Shown: piece by piece, positions 44,964-53,683 of the stretch | How positions within the stretch are numbered: position 1 is the first letter of the stretch | How the letters are laid out: each line of letters begins with the position of its first letter | Assembly: GCA_963715025.1 (NCBI GenBank) | Contig: CAVQQQ010000003.1 | Location: 415,578-479,577 of the forward strand | Direction: 5' to 3' | DNA from: DASSJT01 sp963715025 | Lineage (GTDB): Bacteria > Actinomycetota > Actinomycetes > Actinomycetales > Dermatophilaceae | Length of the DNA stretch: 64,000 bases | Program-made: the position numbers and the translations under genes | Notes under the pieces: generated by a model | Told to the model about the DNA's origin: nothing | Databases searched by the model: none | The model's input: only the letters and a program-made list of their open reading frames with translations

Positions 44964-46421
44964 ATGTCCTTGGGTTTGGGTTGGAGACTCCATGGTGACG
45001 GGCGCACCATGGGCCCGGACGACGTCGTCGCCCCCGACGAGCGTCTGTCCTGGGGCAAGACCGTTGGTCTAGGAGCCCAGCACGTCGTCGCCATGTTCGG
45101 CGCGACCTTCGTCTTCCCGCTGATCATGGGCCTCAATGCCCAGCTCGCGATCATGATGAGCGGCATCGCCACGATCTGCTTCCTGCTGATCGTCCAGGGC
45201 AAGGTGCCCAGCTACCTCGGCACCTCCGCCTCGTTCGTCGGCGGTGTCGCCGCCATCCGCGCGCAGGGCGGCGACTCCGCCAGGGTCACCGGCGCGATCC
45301 TGGTAGCCGGCGTCGTCCTGGCCCTCGTGGGTGTGCTGATCCACTACATGGGCTCCGGGGTCCTCCATCGCGTCCTTCCGCCCGTCGTGACCGGCGCCGT
45401 CGTCATGCTCATCGGGTTCAACCTCGCCCCGGTGGTCGCCAACATCTACTGGCCGCAGGACCAGTGGGTCGCCCTGCTCGTCATGACCTTCACCATCGTG
45501 TGCGCGGTCGCGTTCAGGGGCTTCATCGGGCGGATCGCCGTCTTCCTCGCCCTCGTCTTCGGCTACATCCTCTCGTGGCTCTTCGACAAGATCTTCGGCC
45601 AGATCACGGCGTTCGATCCCGGCGCCGGCAAGATCACGACCCACTTCCGCACCAACTTCGACGGCATCAAGGCGGCCGACTGGATCGGGTTCCCGCCGCA
45701 CAGCAGCATCGTCGGCGGGAAGGAGATCGTCGGCTGGCACGCTCCGTCGTTCTCCGTCGCAGCGATCCTGCTCGTCCTCCCGGCCGTCATCGCCCTGATC
45801 GCCGAGAACACCGGACACGTCAAGGCCGTCGCCGAGATGACCGGCCACGACCTCGACCCGGTGATGGGCCGGGCCATCGCAGCCGACGGCTTCGGCACCG
45901 CCCTCGCGTCGGCGGTCGGCGGCTCGCCCACTACCACCTACGCCGAGAACATCGGCGTCATGGCCGCCACCCGTGTCTACTCCACGGCCGCCTATTACGT
46001 CGCGGCGCTGGTCGCGATCCTCTTCGGCCTCTCGCCCAAGTTCGGCGCCCTCGTGGCCTCGACCCCGGGCGGGGTCCTCGGCGGCATCACCGTCGTCCTC
46101 TACGGCATGATCGGCCTCCTCGGCGCCAAGATCTGGAAGGAGAACGGCGTCGACTTCGGCAACCCGATCAACCTCGTCCCGATCGCTGCCGGCATCGTCA
46201 TCGGCATCGGCAACGTGACGCTGAAGTTCACCGAGGACTTCTCCCTCACCGGCATCGCGCTCGGCACGATCGTCGCCGTGGCAGCCTTCCACCTGGCCAA
46301 GGCGCTCGCGCCCGGCGAGCTGCGGGTCCGGCACGAAGGTGCGCTCATCACCGTCGGCGGTGACGAGACCTACGGCGACAGCGACGGCATCGACGACCTC
46401 GAGCAGGAAGACCGCCACTAG
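44964..46421 (+). CDS. NCS2-family nucleobase permease (uracil/xanthine type)
   Basis: 485 residues with about twelve to fourteen membrane helices. The family motifs HVVAMFGATFVFPLIMGLNA, the substrate-site AENTGHVKAVAEMTG (about 281) and SPTTTYAENIGVMAATRVYS (about 322-341) match the UraA/RutG-like subgroup most closely. It imports a nucleobase or related ureide by proton symport. Lying between pucR and the molybdenum-hydroxylase genes it probably supplies the substrate of the pathway. ATG 44964 has a strong ribosome site. A 13-bp stem hairpin follows the gene. Confidence 0.92.
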   Translation: MSLGLGWRLHGDGRTMGPDDVVAPDERLSWGKTVGLGAQHVVAMFGATFVFPLIMGLNAQLAIMMSGIATICFLLIVQGKVPSYLGTSASFVGGVAAIRAQGGDSARVTGAILVAGVVLALVGVLIHYMGSGVLHRVLPPVVTGAVVMLIGFNLAPVVANIYWPQDQWVALLVMTFTIVCAVAFRGFIGRIAVFLALVFGYILSWLFDKIFGQITAFDPGAGKITTHFRTNFDGIKAADWIGFPPHSSIVGGKEIVGWHAPSFSVAAILLVLPAVIALIAENTGHVKAVAEMTGHDLDPVMGRAIAADGFGTALASAVGGSPTTTYAENIGVMAATRVYSTAAYYVAALVAILFGLSPKFGALVASTPGGVLGGITVVLYGMIGLLGAKIWKENGVDFGNPINLVPIAAGIVIGIGNVTLKFTEDFSLTGIALGTIVAVAAFHLAKALAPGELRVRHEGALITVGGDETYGDSDGIDDLEQEDRH

Positions 46422-46445
46422 CTGTTGCCCGGATGGAGAGAGGCA

Positions 46446-46483
46446 CGGCTGGGCCCCCGCCCCGGAGGGTGGGGGCCCAGCCG
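46446..46483 (+). terminator. Terminator-like hairpin after the NCS2 permease gene
   Basis: Arms CGGCTGGGCCCCC (46446-46458) and GGGGGCCCAGCCG (46471-46483) are perfectly complementary over 13 bp with a 12-base loop, 24 bases after the stop. There is no T tract, as is common for terminators in high-GC actinobacteria. Confidence 0.75.
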
Positions 46484-46608
46484 CATCGACACGGGCTGCC
46501 AAGAAGCCGTCGCCCGGGCCGACACACGGCAGAAAGTGCCAAACGAATCCGCCCAGGGTGCATCCATTCACCTAGTGGCGGCCCGACACACGAGGCAGGA
46601 TCAGTCCG

Positions 46609-47490
46609 GTGAAGCCCGCGCCCTTCGCCTACCACGCGCCGCGCTCCGTCGAGGAGGCCGTCGCGGTGCTGGCACAGGTCGGCCACGACGGCAAGGTGCT
46701 CGCGGGCGGCCAGAGCCTGATCCCGATCCTGGCCATGCGGCTGGCCTCCCCCGCCCACCTGATCGACGTCAACCGGGTCGCCGGCCTCGACACCATCGAG
46801 GTGCAGGACAACGCAGTGCGGGTGGGTGCGCTGGTGCGCCACGCGCAGCTGGAGCGAAGCCCAGACGCGTATGCCGTGCAGCCGGCTCTCCGGCAGGCGC
46901 TCATCCATGTGGCCCATCCCGCGATCAGGAACCGCGGCACGACCGTGGGCTCCCTGGCGCACGCCGACGCGGCGGGCGAGATGCCCGCGATCCTGGCTCT
47001 GACCGACGGCGTCATCGAGGCGGTCGGCCCGGCTGGCGCGCGCGAGATTGCCTCTCCCGACTTCTTCCTGGGCGCGCTCGAGACCTCGTTGGCCGCGGAC
47101 GAGCTGGCCGTGGCTGCCCGCTTCGGCAGGTTCGGCGAGGGCTCCGGGACGGCGTTCGCCGAGACGGCCAGGAGGTCCGGCGACTACGCGCTGGCCGGGG
47201 TCGCCGCGGCAGTCGTCGTCACGGCCGGCGTGATCACGCACGCGCGGGTGTCGTTCGTCTCGCTGACCGAGGTGCCGTCGGTGCTCGACCTGACCGAGAC
47301 GGTCAAGGGGTCCGAGTCGGCAGCCACCGACTGGTCCGAGGCGGCGGACGCCGTGCGGTCACACGTGTCGCCCGAGGGCGACATCCACGCCACCGCCGAC
47401 TACCGGCGAATGCTCGCGGGCGAACTCGCCCGCCGCGTGCTGGCCGAGGCGGCTGCGCGCGCCGACGAGACGAAGGGTGCGCACGCATGA
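46609..47490 (+). CDS. Molybdenum hydroxylase FAD-binding subunit (CoxM-like)
   Basis: 293 residues. Family motifs are YHAPRSVEEAVAVLAQVG, the FAD pyrophosphate site KVLAGGQSLIPILAMRLASP, HPAIRNRGTTVGSLAHADAA and GDYALAGVAAAVVV. It passes electrons from the 2Fe-2S subunit to FAD. GTG 46609 was chosen. It is the first gene of a tightly coupled operon (ATGA overlaps throughout) encoding a complete three-subunit molybdenum hydroxylase. Confidence 0.93.
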   Translation: MKPAPFAYHAPRSVEEAVAVLAQVGHDGKVLAGGQSLIPILAMRLASPAHLIDVNRVAGLDTIEVQDNAVRVGALVRHAQLERSPDAYAVQPALRQALIHVAHPAIRNRGTTVGSLAHADAAGEMPAILALTDGVIEAVGPAGAREIASPDFFLGALETSLAADELAVAARFGRFGEGSGTAFAETARRSGDYALAGVAAAVVVTAGVITHARVSFVSLTEVPSVLDLTETVKGSESAATDWSEAADAVRSHVSPEGDIHATADYRRMLAGELARRVLAEAAARADETKGAHA

Positions 47491-48053
47491 CCGAGACCGT
47501 GGCGGGCGAGGCGCTGCACGAGGTCACGGTGCGGGTCAACGGCATAGCGCGCACCGCGGCCGTCCCCGCGCGCAGGCTGCTCTCCGACTTCCTCCGCCAC
47601 GACCTGCGGCTCACCGGCACTCACGTCGGCTGCGAGCACGGGGTCTGCGGCGCCTGCACCGTGCTGGTCGACGGCCGGCCGATGCGCTCCTGCCTCATGT
47701 TCGCCGTGCAGGCGACTGCCCACGAGATCACCACCGCCGAGGGGCTGGCCGCAGCCTCCGATGCCGCCGCGTACTCCCCCGGCGACCGGACGAGCACCAC
47801 GATGAGCCCGGTGCAGCAGGCCTTCATCGAGTGCCATGGCCTCCAGTGCGGTTTCTGCACCCCAGGCTTCCTCACCACGGTCACGGCCTTCCTCGAGGAG
47901 AACCCCCACCCGTCCGAGGCCGAGGCGCGCGAGGCGATCTCGGGCAACCTGTGCCGCTGCACCGGCTACCAGAACATCGTCAAGTCGGTGCTCCGCGCCG
48001 CCGAGATCAGGGCGGAGCGCTCGAGCGGCCCGGGAGAGGTGCCGAGGTCATGA
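47487..48053 (+). CDS. Molybdenum hydroxylase 2Fe-2S subunit (CoxS-like)
   Basis: 188 residues. The plant-ferredoxin-type cluster is GCEHGVCGACTVLVDG with a later Cys in RSCLMF, and the second cluster is CGFCTPGF together with NLCRCTGYQNI. Spacing matches the small subunit of xanthine/CO/nicotine-type hydroxylases. The first 10 and last 15 residues are extensions. Both ends overlap neighbours by ATGA. Confidence 0.96.
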   Translation: MTETVAGEALHEVTVRVNGIARTAAVPARRLLSDFLRHDLRLTGTHVGCEHGVCGACTVLVDGRPMRSCLMFAVQATAHEITTAEGLAAASDAAAYSPGDRTSTTMSPVQQAFIECHGLQCGFCTPGFLTTVTAFLEENPHPSEAEAREAISGNLCRCTGYQNIVKSVLRAAEIRAERSSGPGEVPRS

Positions 48054-50473
48054 CGACACAGATGTTCGGCGCACCGATCAAACGCCGCGAGGACCCACGG
48101 CTGGTCACGGGTGGCGGCCGCTACCTCGACGACCTGGGGCACACGGCATACGCCGCTGCCTTTGTCCGCAGCCCGCATGCCCACGCGCGCATCACGGATA
48201 TCGACGTGAGCGACGCCGTCGACGTCGAGGGGCTGGTCTCCATCTACACGTACGAGGACCTGCCCGGGCGCGTCGGCGAGCCGCTTCCGCTACTCATCCC
48301 GCACCCCAGCCTCACCCACCCGCGCACCGGCTACGCCCTGGCCAGGGACGAGGTCAACCACGTCGGCGAGGCGGTCGCCATGGTCGTCGCGACGGACCGC
48401 TACGCCGCGGAGGACGCCTGCGAGCGCATCCGGGTCAGCTACGAGCAACTGCCGGTCGTCGTCGGCATCGAGGCGGCGCGTGACGGCGCCGACCTGGTCC
48501 ACGAGGACGCACCGGGCAACGTCTCGGCCCACATGGTGCAGGAGGTGGGCGATGTCGAGGCCGCCCTGGCGGCAGCGCCGCACACACTCACCCTCGACCT
48601 CGCCATCGAGCGCAGCGCGTCGACCCCGCTGGAGGGCAAGGGCGTGTATGCCGTCTGGGACGCCGACGAGGAGCGGCTGCGGATCTGGTCGTCCACCCAG
48701 ACGACCACGGGCGTGCGGGCGGCGGTCGCCGCCAAGCTCGGCCTGCCCCTGGAGAAGGTCGACTGCGTGGCGCCCGACGTGGGTGGCGGGTTCGGGGTGA
48801 AGATCGTGCACCCCTGGCCCGAGGAGGTGCTCGTGCCGTGGGCGGCCCGGCTGCTCGGGCACGACGTCAAGTGGGCCGAGGACCGCCGCGAGCACTTCGT
48901 CTCGTCGGCGCACGAGCGCGGGCAGCTCCACCGCGTGACGGTGGGCTTCGACGACGAAGGCCGGCTGCTCGGACTCGACGTGGCGCTGTGGCACGACAAC
49001 GGTGCCTACACGCCGTACGGGATCATCGTCCCGATCATCACCTCGACCCAGCTCCTCGGGCCCTACAAGCCCGGCGCATACCGCTGCGAGTTCTGGTCGC
49101 TCTACACCAACACCGTGCTCGTGACCCCCTACCGCGGCGCAGGGCGGCCGCAGGCCTGCTTCGCCATGGAGCGGACCATGGACGCGATCGCTGACTTCCT
49201 CGGGCTCGACCGGGCCGAGGTGCGATCGCGCAACTTCATCCGGCCCGAGGAGATGCCCTACGACCAGGGGCTGATGTTCCAGGACGGGCGGCCCCTGAAG
49301 TACGACTCGGGCGACTTCCCCGCGACGCTGGACAAGCTCAAGGCGCTCGTGGCCTGGGACGACTTCGCCGGCTACCGCGCGGGGGCCGAGGCGGAAGGGC
49401 GCCGGGTCGGGCTGGGCATCGGCTGCTACGTGGAGGGCACCGGCGTCGGGCCGTACGAGGGTGGGCACATCCAGGTGGAGACCTCTGGCCGGGTCAACGT
49501 CGCGACGGGTCTCACCACCCAGGGACAGGGGCACCAGACGGTCCTGGCCCAGATCGTGGCTGACGAGCTCGGTGTGCCGATCGAGAGCGTGTCGGTCACG
49601 ACCGGAGACACCCGCCGCATGGGGTATGCCGTGGGGACCTTCGCCTCGCGGGCCGCGGTGATGAGCGGCAATGCGGTCGCGCTGGCTGCCCGGGTCGTGC
49701 GCGCCAAGGCGCTGCGGATCGCCGCGGACGCGCTGGAGGTGAGCGCCGACGACCTGGAGATCGTCGACGGGCTCGTGCAGGTCAAGGGGGCACCGGCGAC
49801 GTCGATGCCGCTCGGTACCGTGGCGGTGCTGTCCAACCCCCTGCGCTACGCCTTCGACGAGGCGGCGAAGGCAGCGACCCAGTTCGCGGGCGCCTTCGAC
49901 CCGGACAAGCCGCCGGTCGCGGACGACGACGAGCCAGGCTTGGAGGGCCGCGACTTCTACTCCCCCACCCAGGCGACCTTCGCCAACGGCATGCACGCCG
50001 CCATCGTCGAGACCGACCCGGTGACGGCCGAGATCCGGATCCTGCGCTACTGCGTCGTCCACGACTGCGGGCCGATGATCAACCCGATGATCGTCGAGGG
50101 GCAGGTGCACGGCGGCGTTGCTCAGGGTGTCGGTGGCGCCCTCTACGAGCGCATGGTCTACGACGAGGCCGGCCAACTGCTCAACGCGTCGTTCATGGAC
50201 TTCCTGATGCCCTACGCCTCCGAGGTGCCGTTCATCGAGACCGACCACCTCGAGACGCCCTCGCCGCTGAACCCGCTCGGCATCAAGGGCGCGGGGGAGG
50301 CGGGTTGCATCCCCGTGTCTGCCGTGATCGCCTCGGCCATTGAGGACGCCGAGGGCTTCCCCATCACATCGATGCCCATCTCCCCGGTCGAGCTGTGGGA
50401 GCTGCGCCAGAGCCACGCAGCTGGTGACCTCCCCTCACTCCACCGCGCTGCACCCGAGGAGGCTGCTCAATGA
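48050..50473 (+). CDS. Molybdenum hydroxylase large catalytic subunit (xanthine-dehydrogenase/CoxL form II-like)
   Basis: 807 residues. FGAPIKRREDPRLVTGGGRY is the standard N-terminus; DVGGGFGVKI, TPYRGAGRPQACFAMERTMD (about 360) and the catalytic-Glu loop LGIKGAGEAGCIPV (about 749) bind or activate the Mo-cytosine-dinucleotide cofactor. The active-site loop reads YRGAGR, not the AYxCSFR of true CO dehydrogenase (form I), so CO is an unlikely substrate. An N-heterocycle hydroxylated next to a ring nitrogen is more likely, which fits the pucR, permease and HyuAB context. Coupled to the subunits before and to coxG after (ATGA). Confidence 0.93.
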   Translation: MTTQMFGAPIKRREDPRLVTGGGRYLDDLGHTAYAAAFVRSPHAHARITDIDVSDAVDVEGLVSIYTYEDLPGRVGEPLPLLIPHPSLTHPRTGYALARDEVNHVGEAVAMVVATDRYAAEDACERIRVSYEQLPVVVGIEAARDGADLVHEDAPGNVSAHMVQEVGDVEAALAAAPHTLTLDLAIERSASTPLEGKGVYAVWDADEERLRIWSSTQTTTGVRAAVAAKLGLPLEKVDCVAPDVGGGFGVKIVHPWPEEVLVPWAARLLGHDVKWAEDRREHFVSSAHERGQLHRVTVGFDDEGRLLGLDVALWHDNGAYTPYGIIVPIITSTQLLGPYKPGAYRCEFWSLYTNTVLVTPYRGAGRPQACFAMERTMDAIADFLGLDRAEVRSRNFIRPEEMPYDQGLMFQDGRPLKYDSGDFPATLDKLKALVAWDDFAGYRAGAEAEGRRVGLGIGCYVEGTGVGPYEGGHIQVETSGRVNVATGLTTQGQGHQTVLAQIVADELGVPIESVSVTTGDTRRMGYAVGTFASRAAVMSGNAVALAARVVRAKALRIAADALEVSADDLEIVDGLVQVKGAPATSMPLGTVAVLSNPLRYAFDEAAKAATQFAGAFDPDKPPVADDDEPGLEGRDFYSPTQATFANGMHAAIVETDPVTAEIRILRYCVVHDCGPMINPMIVEGQVHGGVAQGVGGALYERMVYDEAGQLLNASFMDFLMPYASEVPFIETDHLETPSPLNPLGIKGAGEAGCIPVSAVIASAIEDAEGFPITSMPISPVELWELRQSHAAGDLPSLHRAAPEEAAQ

Positions 50474-51168
50474 AGATCGCCGGCACCGCCCGCCTCACCG
50501 CACCGCCCGACCAGGTGTGGGAGGCCTTCCATGACCCGGCGATCCTCGCCCGCTGCCTGCCCGGCTGCGAGTCGCTCACCGAGACCGGCCACCACCAGTA
50601 CGACATGACCGTCACCGCTGGCGTCGCCGCGATCAGAGGCACTTACGACGGCACCGTCGCGCTCCACGATCCGATGAAGCCCGGCTCGTTCACGATGAAG
50701 GCCAGCGGCGCCGGCAGCCCCGGCACGGTCGACGCCGACGTCCGGGTGATCCTGGCGCCACACCCCGAGGGCGGCACTGAGCTGACCTACGACGCCGACG
50801 CGGCCGTCGGAGGCATGATCGGGGGCGTCGGCCAGCGGATGCTGACGAGCGTCACGCGCAAGATGGCCGGACAGTTCTTCACCGCGGTCGATCTGGACCT
50901 CACCGGCGCCCTGCCAGTCGCGGGGGCGGCTCCAGTGGCCGGGGTGCCCGCGGTTGCCGGCCTCCAGCCAGTCCCCGGGGTCGGCACCACGGCAGCCCCA
51001 CAGCCGTCCCAACCCACCCAGGGTGGCGTAGGCACGGTGTATGCCGGCCGGCCGGCATACCCCTCGGCTGCGGGCACCCGGGTCAAGGACTTCGCCCTGG
51101 GTGTGGCGACCGGTGGTCTGGTCGCGATCGTGGGGGTTATCGTCGGAGCAGTGATCGGAGGCCGCTGA
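50470..51168 (+). CDS. CoxG-like SRPBCC protein with C-terminal membrane anchor
   Basis: 232 residues. Residues 1-145 are an SRPBCC (START-like) fold: KIAGTARLTAPPDQVWEAFH, DPAILARCLPGCESL and TYDADAAVGGMIGGVGQRML. Then comes a 60-residue Pro/Ala linker and a single C-terminal helix GVATGGLVAIVGVIVGAVIG, as in CoxG proteins that recruit molybdenum hydroxylases to the membrane. The linker encodes a 22-base perfect palindrome at 51039-51060. The start is coupled to the large subunit; the stop overlaps the amidohydrolase start (TGATG). Confidence 0.9.
   Translation: MKIAGTARLTAPPDQVWEAFHDPAILARCLPGCESLTETGHHQYDMTVTAGVAAIRGTYDGTVALHDPMKPGSFTMKASGAGSPGTVDADVRVILAPHPEGGTELTYDADAAVGGMIGGVGQRMLTSVTRKMAGQFFTAVDLDLTGALPVAGAAPVAGVPAVAGLQPVPGVGTTAAPQPSQPTQGGVGTVYAGRPAYPSAAGTRVKDFALGVATGGLVAIVGVIVGAVIGGR
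51039..51060. repeat. 22-base perfect palindrome built from two GTATGCC motifs
   Basis: GTATGCCGGCC and its exact reverse complement GGCCGGCATAC stand head to head with no spacer, inside the CoxG linker. It contains two of the roughly 44 copies of the heptamer GTATGCC/GGCATAC seen in the window. Confidence 0.9.
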
Positions 51169-52064
51169 TGCGCGCATTCACCGCTGCTGCCGTGCAGATC
51201 GCGCCGGTGCCCGGGCCGCTGTCGCCCGAGGTCGTGCGCAAGAACCTGGACAAGTGCGTCGACTACACGCGCCGTTGTGCGGAGGCAACCGGGGCGGAGC
51301 TGGTGGTGCTGCCGGAGTCGGCGACAACCGGGTTCACGCCGGACTGCTCGGTCGAGGAGCTGTGGGACCTCGTGTCGGACATCCCTGGTGCGATGACCGA
51401 ACCGATGCAGGCTGTGGCGCGCGACCTCGGTGTGTATCTGTGCTTCGGCACATACGAGCGCGGGCGACAGCGGGGCGTGGTCCACAACGCTGCGGTGCTG
51501 ATCGGCTCATCGGGATCGATTCTGGGGGTGTACCGGAAGACGCATCCCTTCGTGTCCGAGCACGTGGCGACCGGTGGCTGGGTGACGCCAGGGGACACCG
51601 TGGCCGTGATCGAGACCACGCTCGGCAAGATCGGGATGATCGTGTGCTTCGACGGCGACTACCCGGAGCTGTGTCGGATCCAGGCGGTCCAGGGGGCCGA
51701 GGTCATCTGCCGGCCGTCGGCGCTGCTGCGCTCGGCCGACATCTGGGAGCTGACCTCGCGGGCACGGGCATACGACAACCACGTGTACGTCATCGGGGCC
51801 AACGCGACGGGGGTCGACGCGGCGGGAGTGCTGTACTTCGGCAACTCGCACATCGTCACACCGACCGCCCACGTGCTGGCCAAGGCCGCCTCGCACGAAG
51901 GCTGGGTGTCGGCGCGCCTCGACCCCGCGGAGGCGCTGCGGTCGCTGACCCCCGGGTCGAACATCGGCCAGGGCTTCGACCATCTGCGCGACCGCAATCT
52001 GGCGCTGATCAAGAAGCACCGCGACGAGCTGGAGTCCCCAGCACACACGTCGTTCCCCCACTGA
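51168..52064 (+). CDS. Carbon-nitrogen hydrolase (nitrilase superfamily amidohydrolase)
   Basis: 298 residues. The Glu-Lys-Cys triad is complete: Glu50 in VVLPESATTGF, Lys124 in VYRKTHPF and Cys160 in IVCFDGDYPE. The fold and length match N-carbamoylase/amidase-type members rather than true nitrilases; exact substrate unknown. As the fifth gene of the hydroxylase operon it probably cleaves an amide or carbamoyl bond in the oxidised product. The ATG shares one base with the coxG TGA. Confidence 0.92.
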   Translation: MRAFTAAAVQIAPVPGPLSPEVVRKNLDKCVDYTRRCAEATGAELVVLPESATTGFTPDCSVEELWDLVSDIPGAMTEPMQAVARDLGVYLCFGTYERGRQRGVVHNAAVLIGSSGSILGVYRKTHPFVSEHVATGGWVTPGDTVAVIETTLGKIGMIVCFDGDYPELCRIQAVQGAEVICRPSALLRSADIWELTSRARAYDNHVYVIGANATGVDAAGVLYFGNSHIVTPTAHVLAKAASHEGWVSARLDPAEALRSLTPGSNIGQGFDHLRDRNLALIKKHRDELESPAHTSFPH

Positions 52065-52097
52065 CGCTGCCCTCCGGCGCACGGGCAGGATTGGCGC

Positions 52098-53075
52098 ATG
52101 ACGGACGACGCACCGGCCGCGGCGTGGGTGGACTTCAGTGGTGGGCCGGTCGAGGGTGACCTAGCGGTTGCGTGGATCCACGGCGCCCGGCCCGGAACGG
52201 ACTCCAACGACCCGCCGATCCAGGTCCATCGAGTCGATGAGCACACGCTGGTCCTCCGCCAGAGCAAGGCGCTGACCTATGAGGCGCCCTTCCTGTACCT
52301 GCTCTTCGGCAACGACGCTGCACTTCTGCTCGACACGGGTGATGTGGCCGACCCAGAGCGGATGCCGCTGCGGGCCACGGTCGACGGTCTGATCGGCGAG
52401 TGGCTCGCCGAGCATCCCCGATACGGCTACCGGCTCGTCGTCGCCCACACCCACAGCCACGGCGACCACGTCCGCGGTGACGGGCAGTTCGCCGATCGTC
52501 CCGACACAGTGGTGGTGGGGCACGAGCCGGACGCGGTGGCGGACTTCTTCCGGTTCACCGCGTGGCCGCGGGAAACCGTCCGGTTCGACCTCGGCGGCCG
52601 GGTCCTCGAGGTCACCGGGATCCCCGGCCACGAGGCGGCCTCCATCGCCGTCTTCGACCCGTGGAGCGGCTTCCTTCTCACCGGCGACACCGTGTACCGC
52701 GGCCGTCTGTACGTCGACGACCCTGCGGCATTTCGAGCCAGCCTGGACGCCCTCGCCGCCATCGCCGACCTGCGGCCGGTCACGGCCGTCCTCGGCTGCC
52801 ACATCGAGATGACCCGGACCCCTCGCCGCGACTACCCGCGGGGGACGAGGTACCAGCCGGACGAGCCACCCCTCCAGATGAGTGTGGCCGACCTTGGCGC
52901 CGTCCGCGATGCCGCGCACGCGGTGGGCGACCGGTCGGGCGCGCACCGGTTCGACGACTTCTCCATTTTCAGTGGCCGATGTGCCGTGCCGATGGCCTGG
53001 CAGTCGGTCCGGCTCTGGGCCCAGGCGCTGCTGTGGCGCACGCGGCTCGGCCGCCTGGCAGGCTCCGCGCGCTGA
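52098..53075 (+). CDS. Metallo-beta-lactamase fold hydrolase
   Basis: 325 residues. The metal motif is HTHSHGDHVRGD (about 117-128), with later ligands in GIPGHEAASIAVF, LLTGDTVYRG and GCHIEMT. The segment LLLDTGDVADPE before the motif is typical. It is a Zn-dependent hydrolase of glyoxalase II/lactonase-like type with an N-terminal extension of 30 residues. It starts 33 bases after the amidohydrolase and may belong to the same operon. Substrate unknown. Confidence 0.88.
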   Translation: MTDDAPAAAWVDFSGGPVEGDLAVAWIHGARPGTDSNDPPIQVHRVDEHTLVLRQSKALTYEAPFLYLLFGNDAALLLDTGDVADPERMPLRATVDGLIGEWLAEHPRYGYRLVVAHTHSHGDHVRGDGQFADRPDTVVVGHEPDAVADFFRFTAWPRETVRFDLGGRVLEVTGIPGHEAASIAVFDPWSGFLLTGDTVYRGRLYVDDPAAFRASLDALAAIADLRPVTAVLGCHIEMTRTPRRDYPRGTRYQPDEPPLQMSVADLGAVRDAAHAVGDRSGAHRFDDFSIFSGRCAVPMAWQSVRLWAQALLWRTRLGRLAGSAR

Positions 53076-53125
53076 CCGTCGGTGTCCCAGTAGCCGCCGG
53101 TGACGGTCGGGGCAAGACTGGCGTC

Positions 53126-53566
53126 ATGGACTGGACGCTCGAAGTTGTCGTGCTGCCCGTGAGCGACCTCGGCCGCTCGATCGCCTTCTACCAAGACCGG
53201 GTCGGGTTCCACCTCGACCACCACACCACCAACGAGTTCATGGACGTCGCGCAGCTCACACCTGCAGGGTCAGGGTGCTCCATCGTCATGGGCACCCTTC
53301 CGGCGCAGAACGAGATGGCGCCGGGCTCGATGCGCGGGCTGCAGCTGGTCGTCGCCGATGCGGAGGCCGCTCGCAAGGAACTCCTGGACCGGGGTGTGGA
53401 GTGCAGCGAGATCACCGTGTTCGACGAGCGAGATGGCGGGACATTCTTCGGGTTCAGCGACCCCGATGGCAACACCTGGGCGGTCCAGCAGATCCGGGCA
53501 CGGGCGGACAGACCGCTGATCCCCCTCGACTACGGCCGCCGCTTCGGCGAGGACGCGAGCGCCTGA
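53126..53566 (+). CDS. VOC-family (glyoxalase/dioxygenase-like) protein
   Basis: 146 residues. LEVVVLPVSDLGRSIAFYQD and VGFHLDHHTTNEF form the first beta-alpha-beta module; GLQLVVADAEAARKELLDRG and FFGFSDPDGNTWAVQQI the second, with the metal-ligand-like Glu replaced by a non-standard context. It is a single-domain VOC protein (members include glyoxalase I, epimerases and resistance proteins); no specific reaction can be assigned. ATG 53126. Confidence 0.88.
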   Translation: MDWTLEVVVLPVSDLGRSIAFYQDRVGFHLDHHTTNEFMDVAQLTPAGSGCSIVMGTLPAQNEMAPGSMRGLQLVVADAEAARKELLDRGVECSEITVFDERDGGTFFGFSDPDGNTWAVQQIRARADRPLIPLDYGRRFGEDASA

Positions 53567-53683
53567 CCACGACGCTGACCGACGATGCGGGTCTCGGGCC
53601 AGGCACTCGTCGACGCGACGCTTTTTGGCGCTCGGGCTCGACTGGATTGCCGACGCCCGCCGATAGGTCCGCGACCGTCGCAG

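Noticed and set aside
48290..50416. Minus-strand open frame of about 700 residues opposite the hydroxylase large subunit
   Set aside because: Same shadow effect; residue usage is not protein-like and the plus strand is a conserved enzyme.
46446..50473. Aerobic carbon-monoxide dehydrogenase operon
   Set aside because: The large subunit lacks the AYxCSFR loop with its Cu-binding Cys, so CO oxidation is not supported despite coxM/S/L/G-like order.
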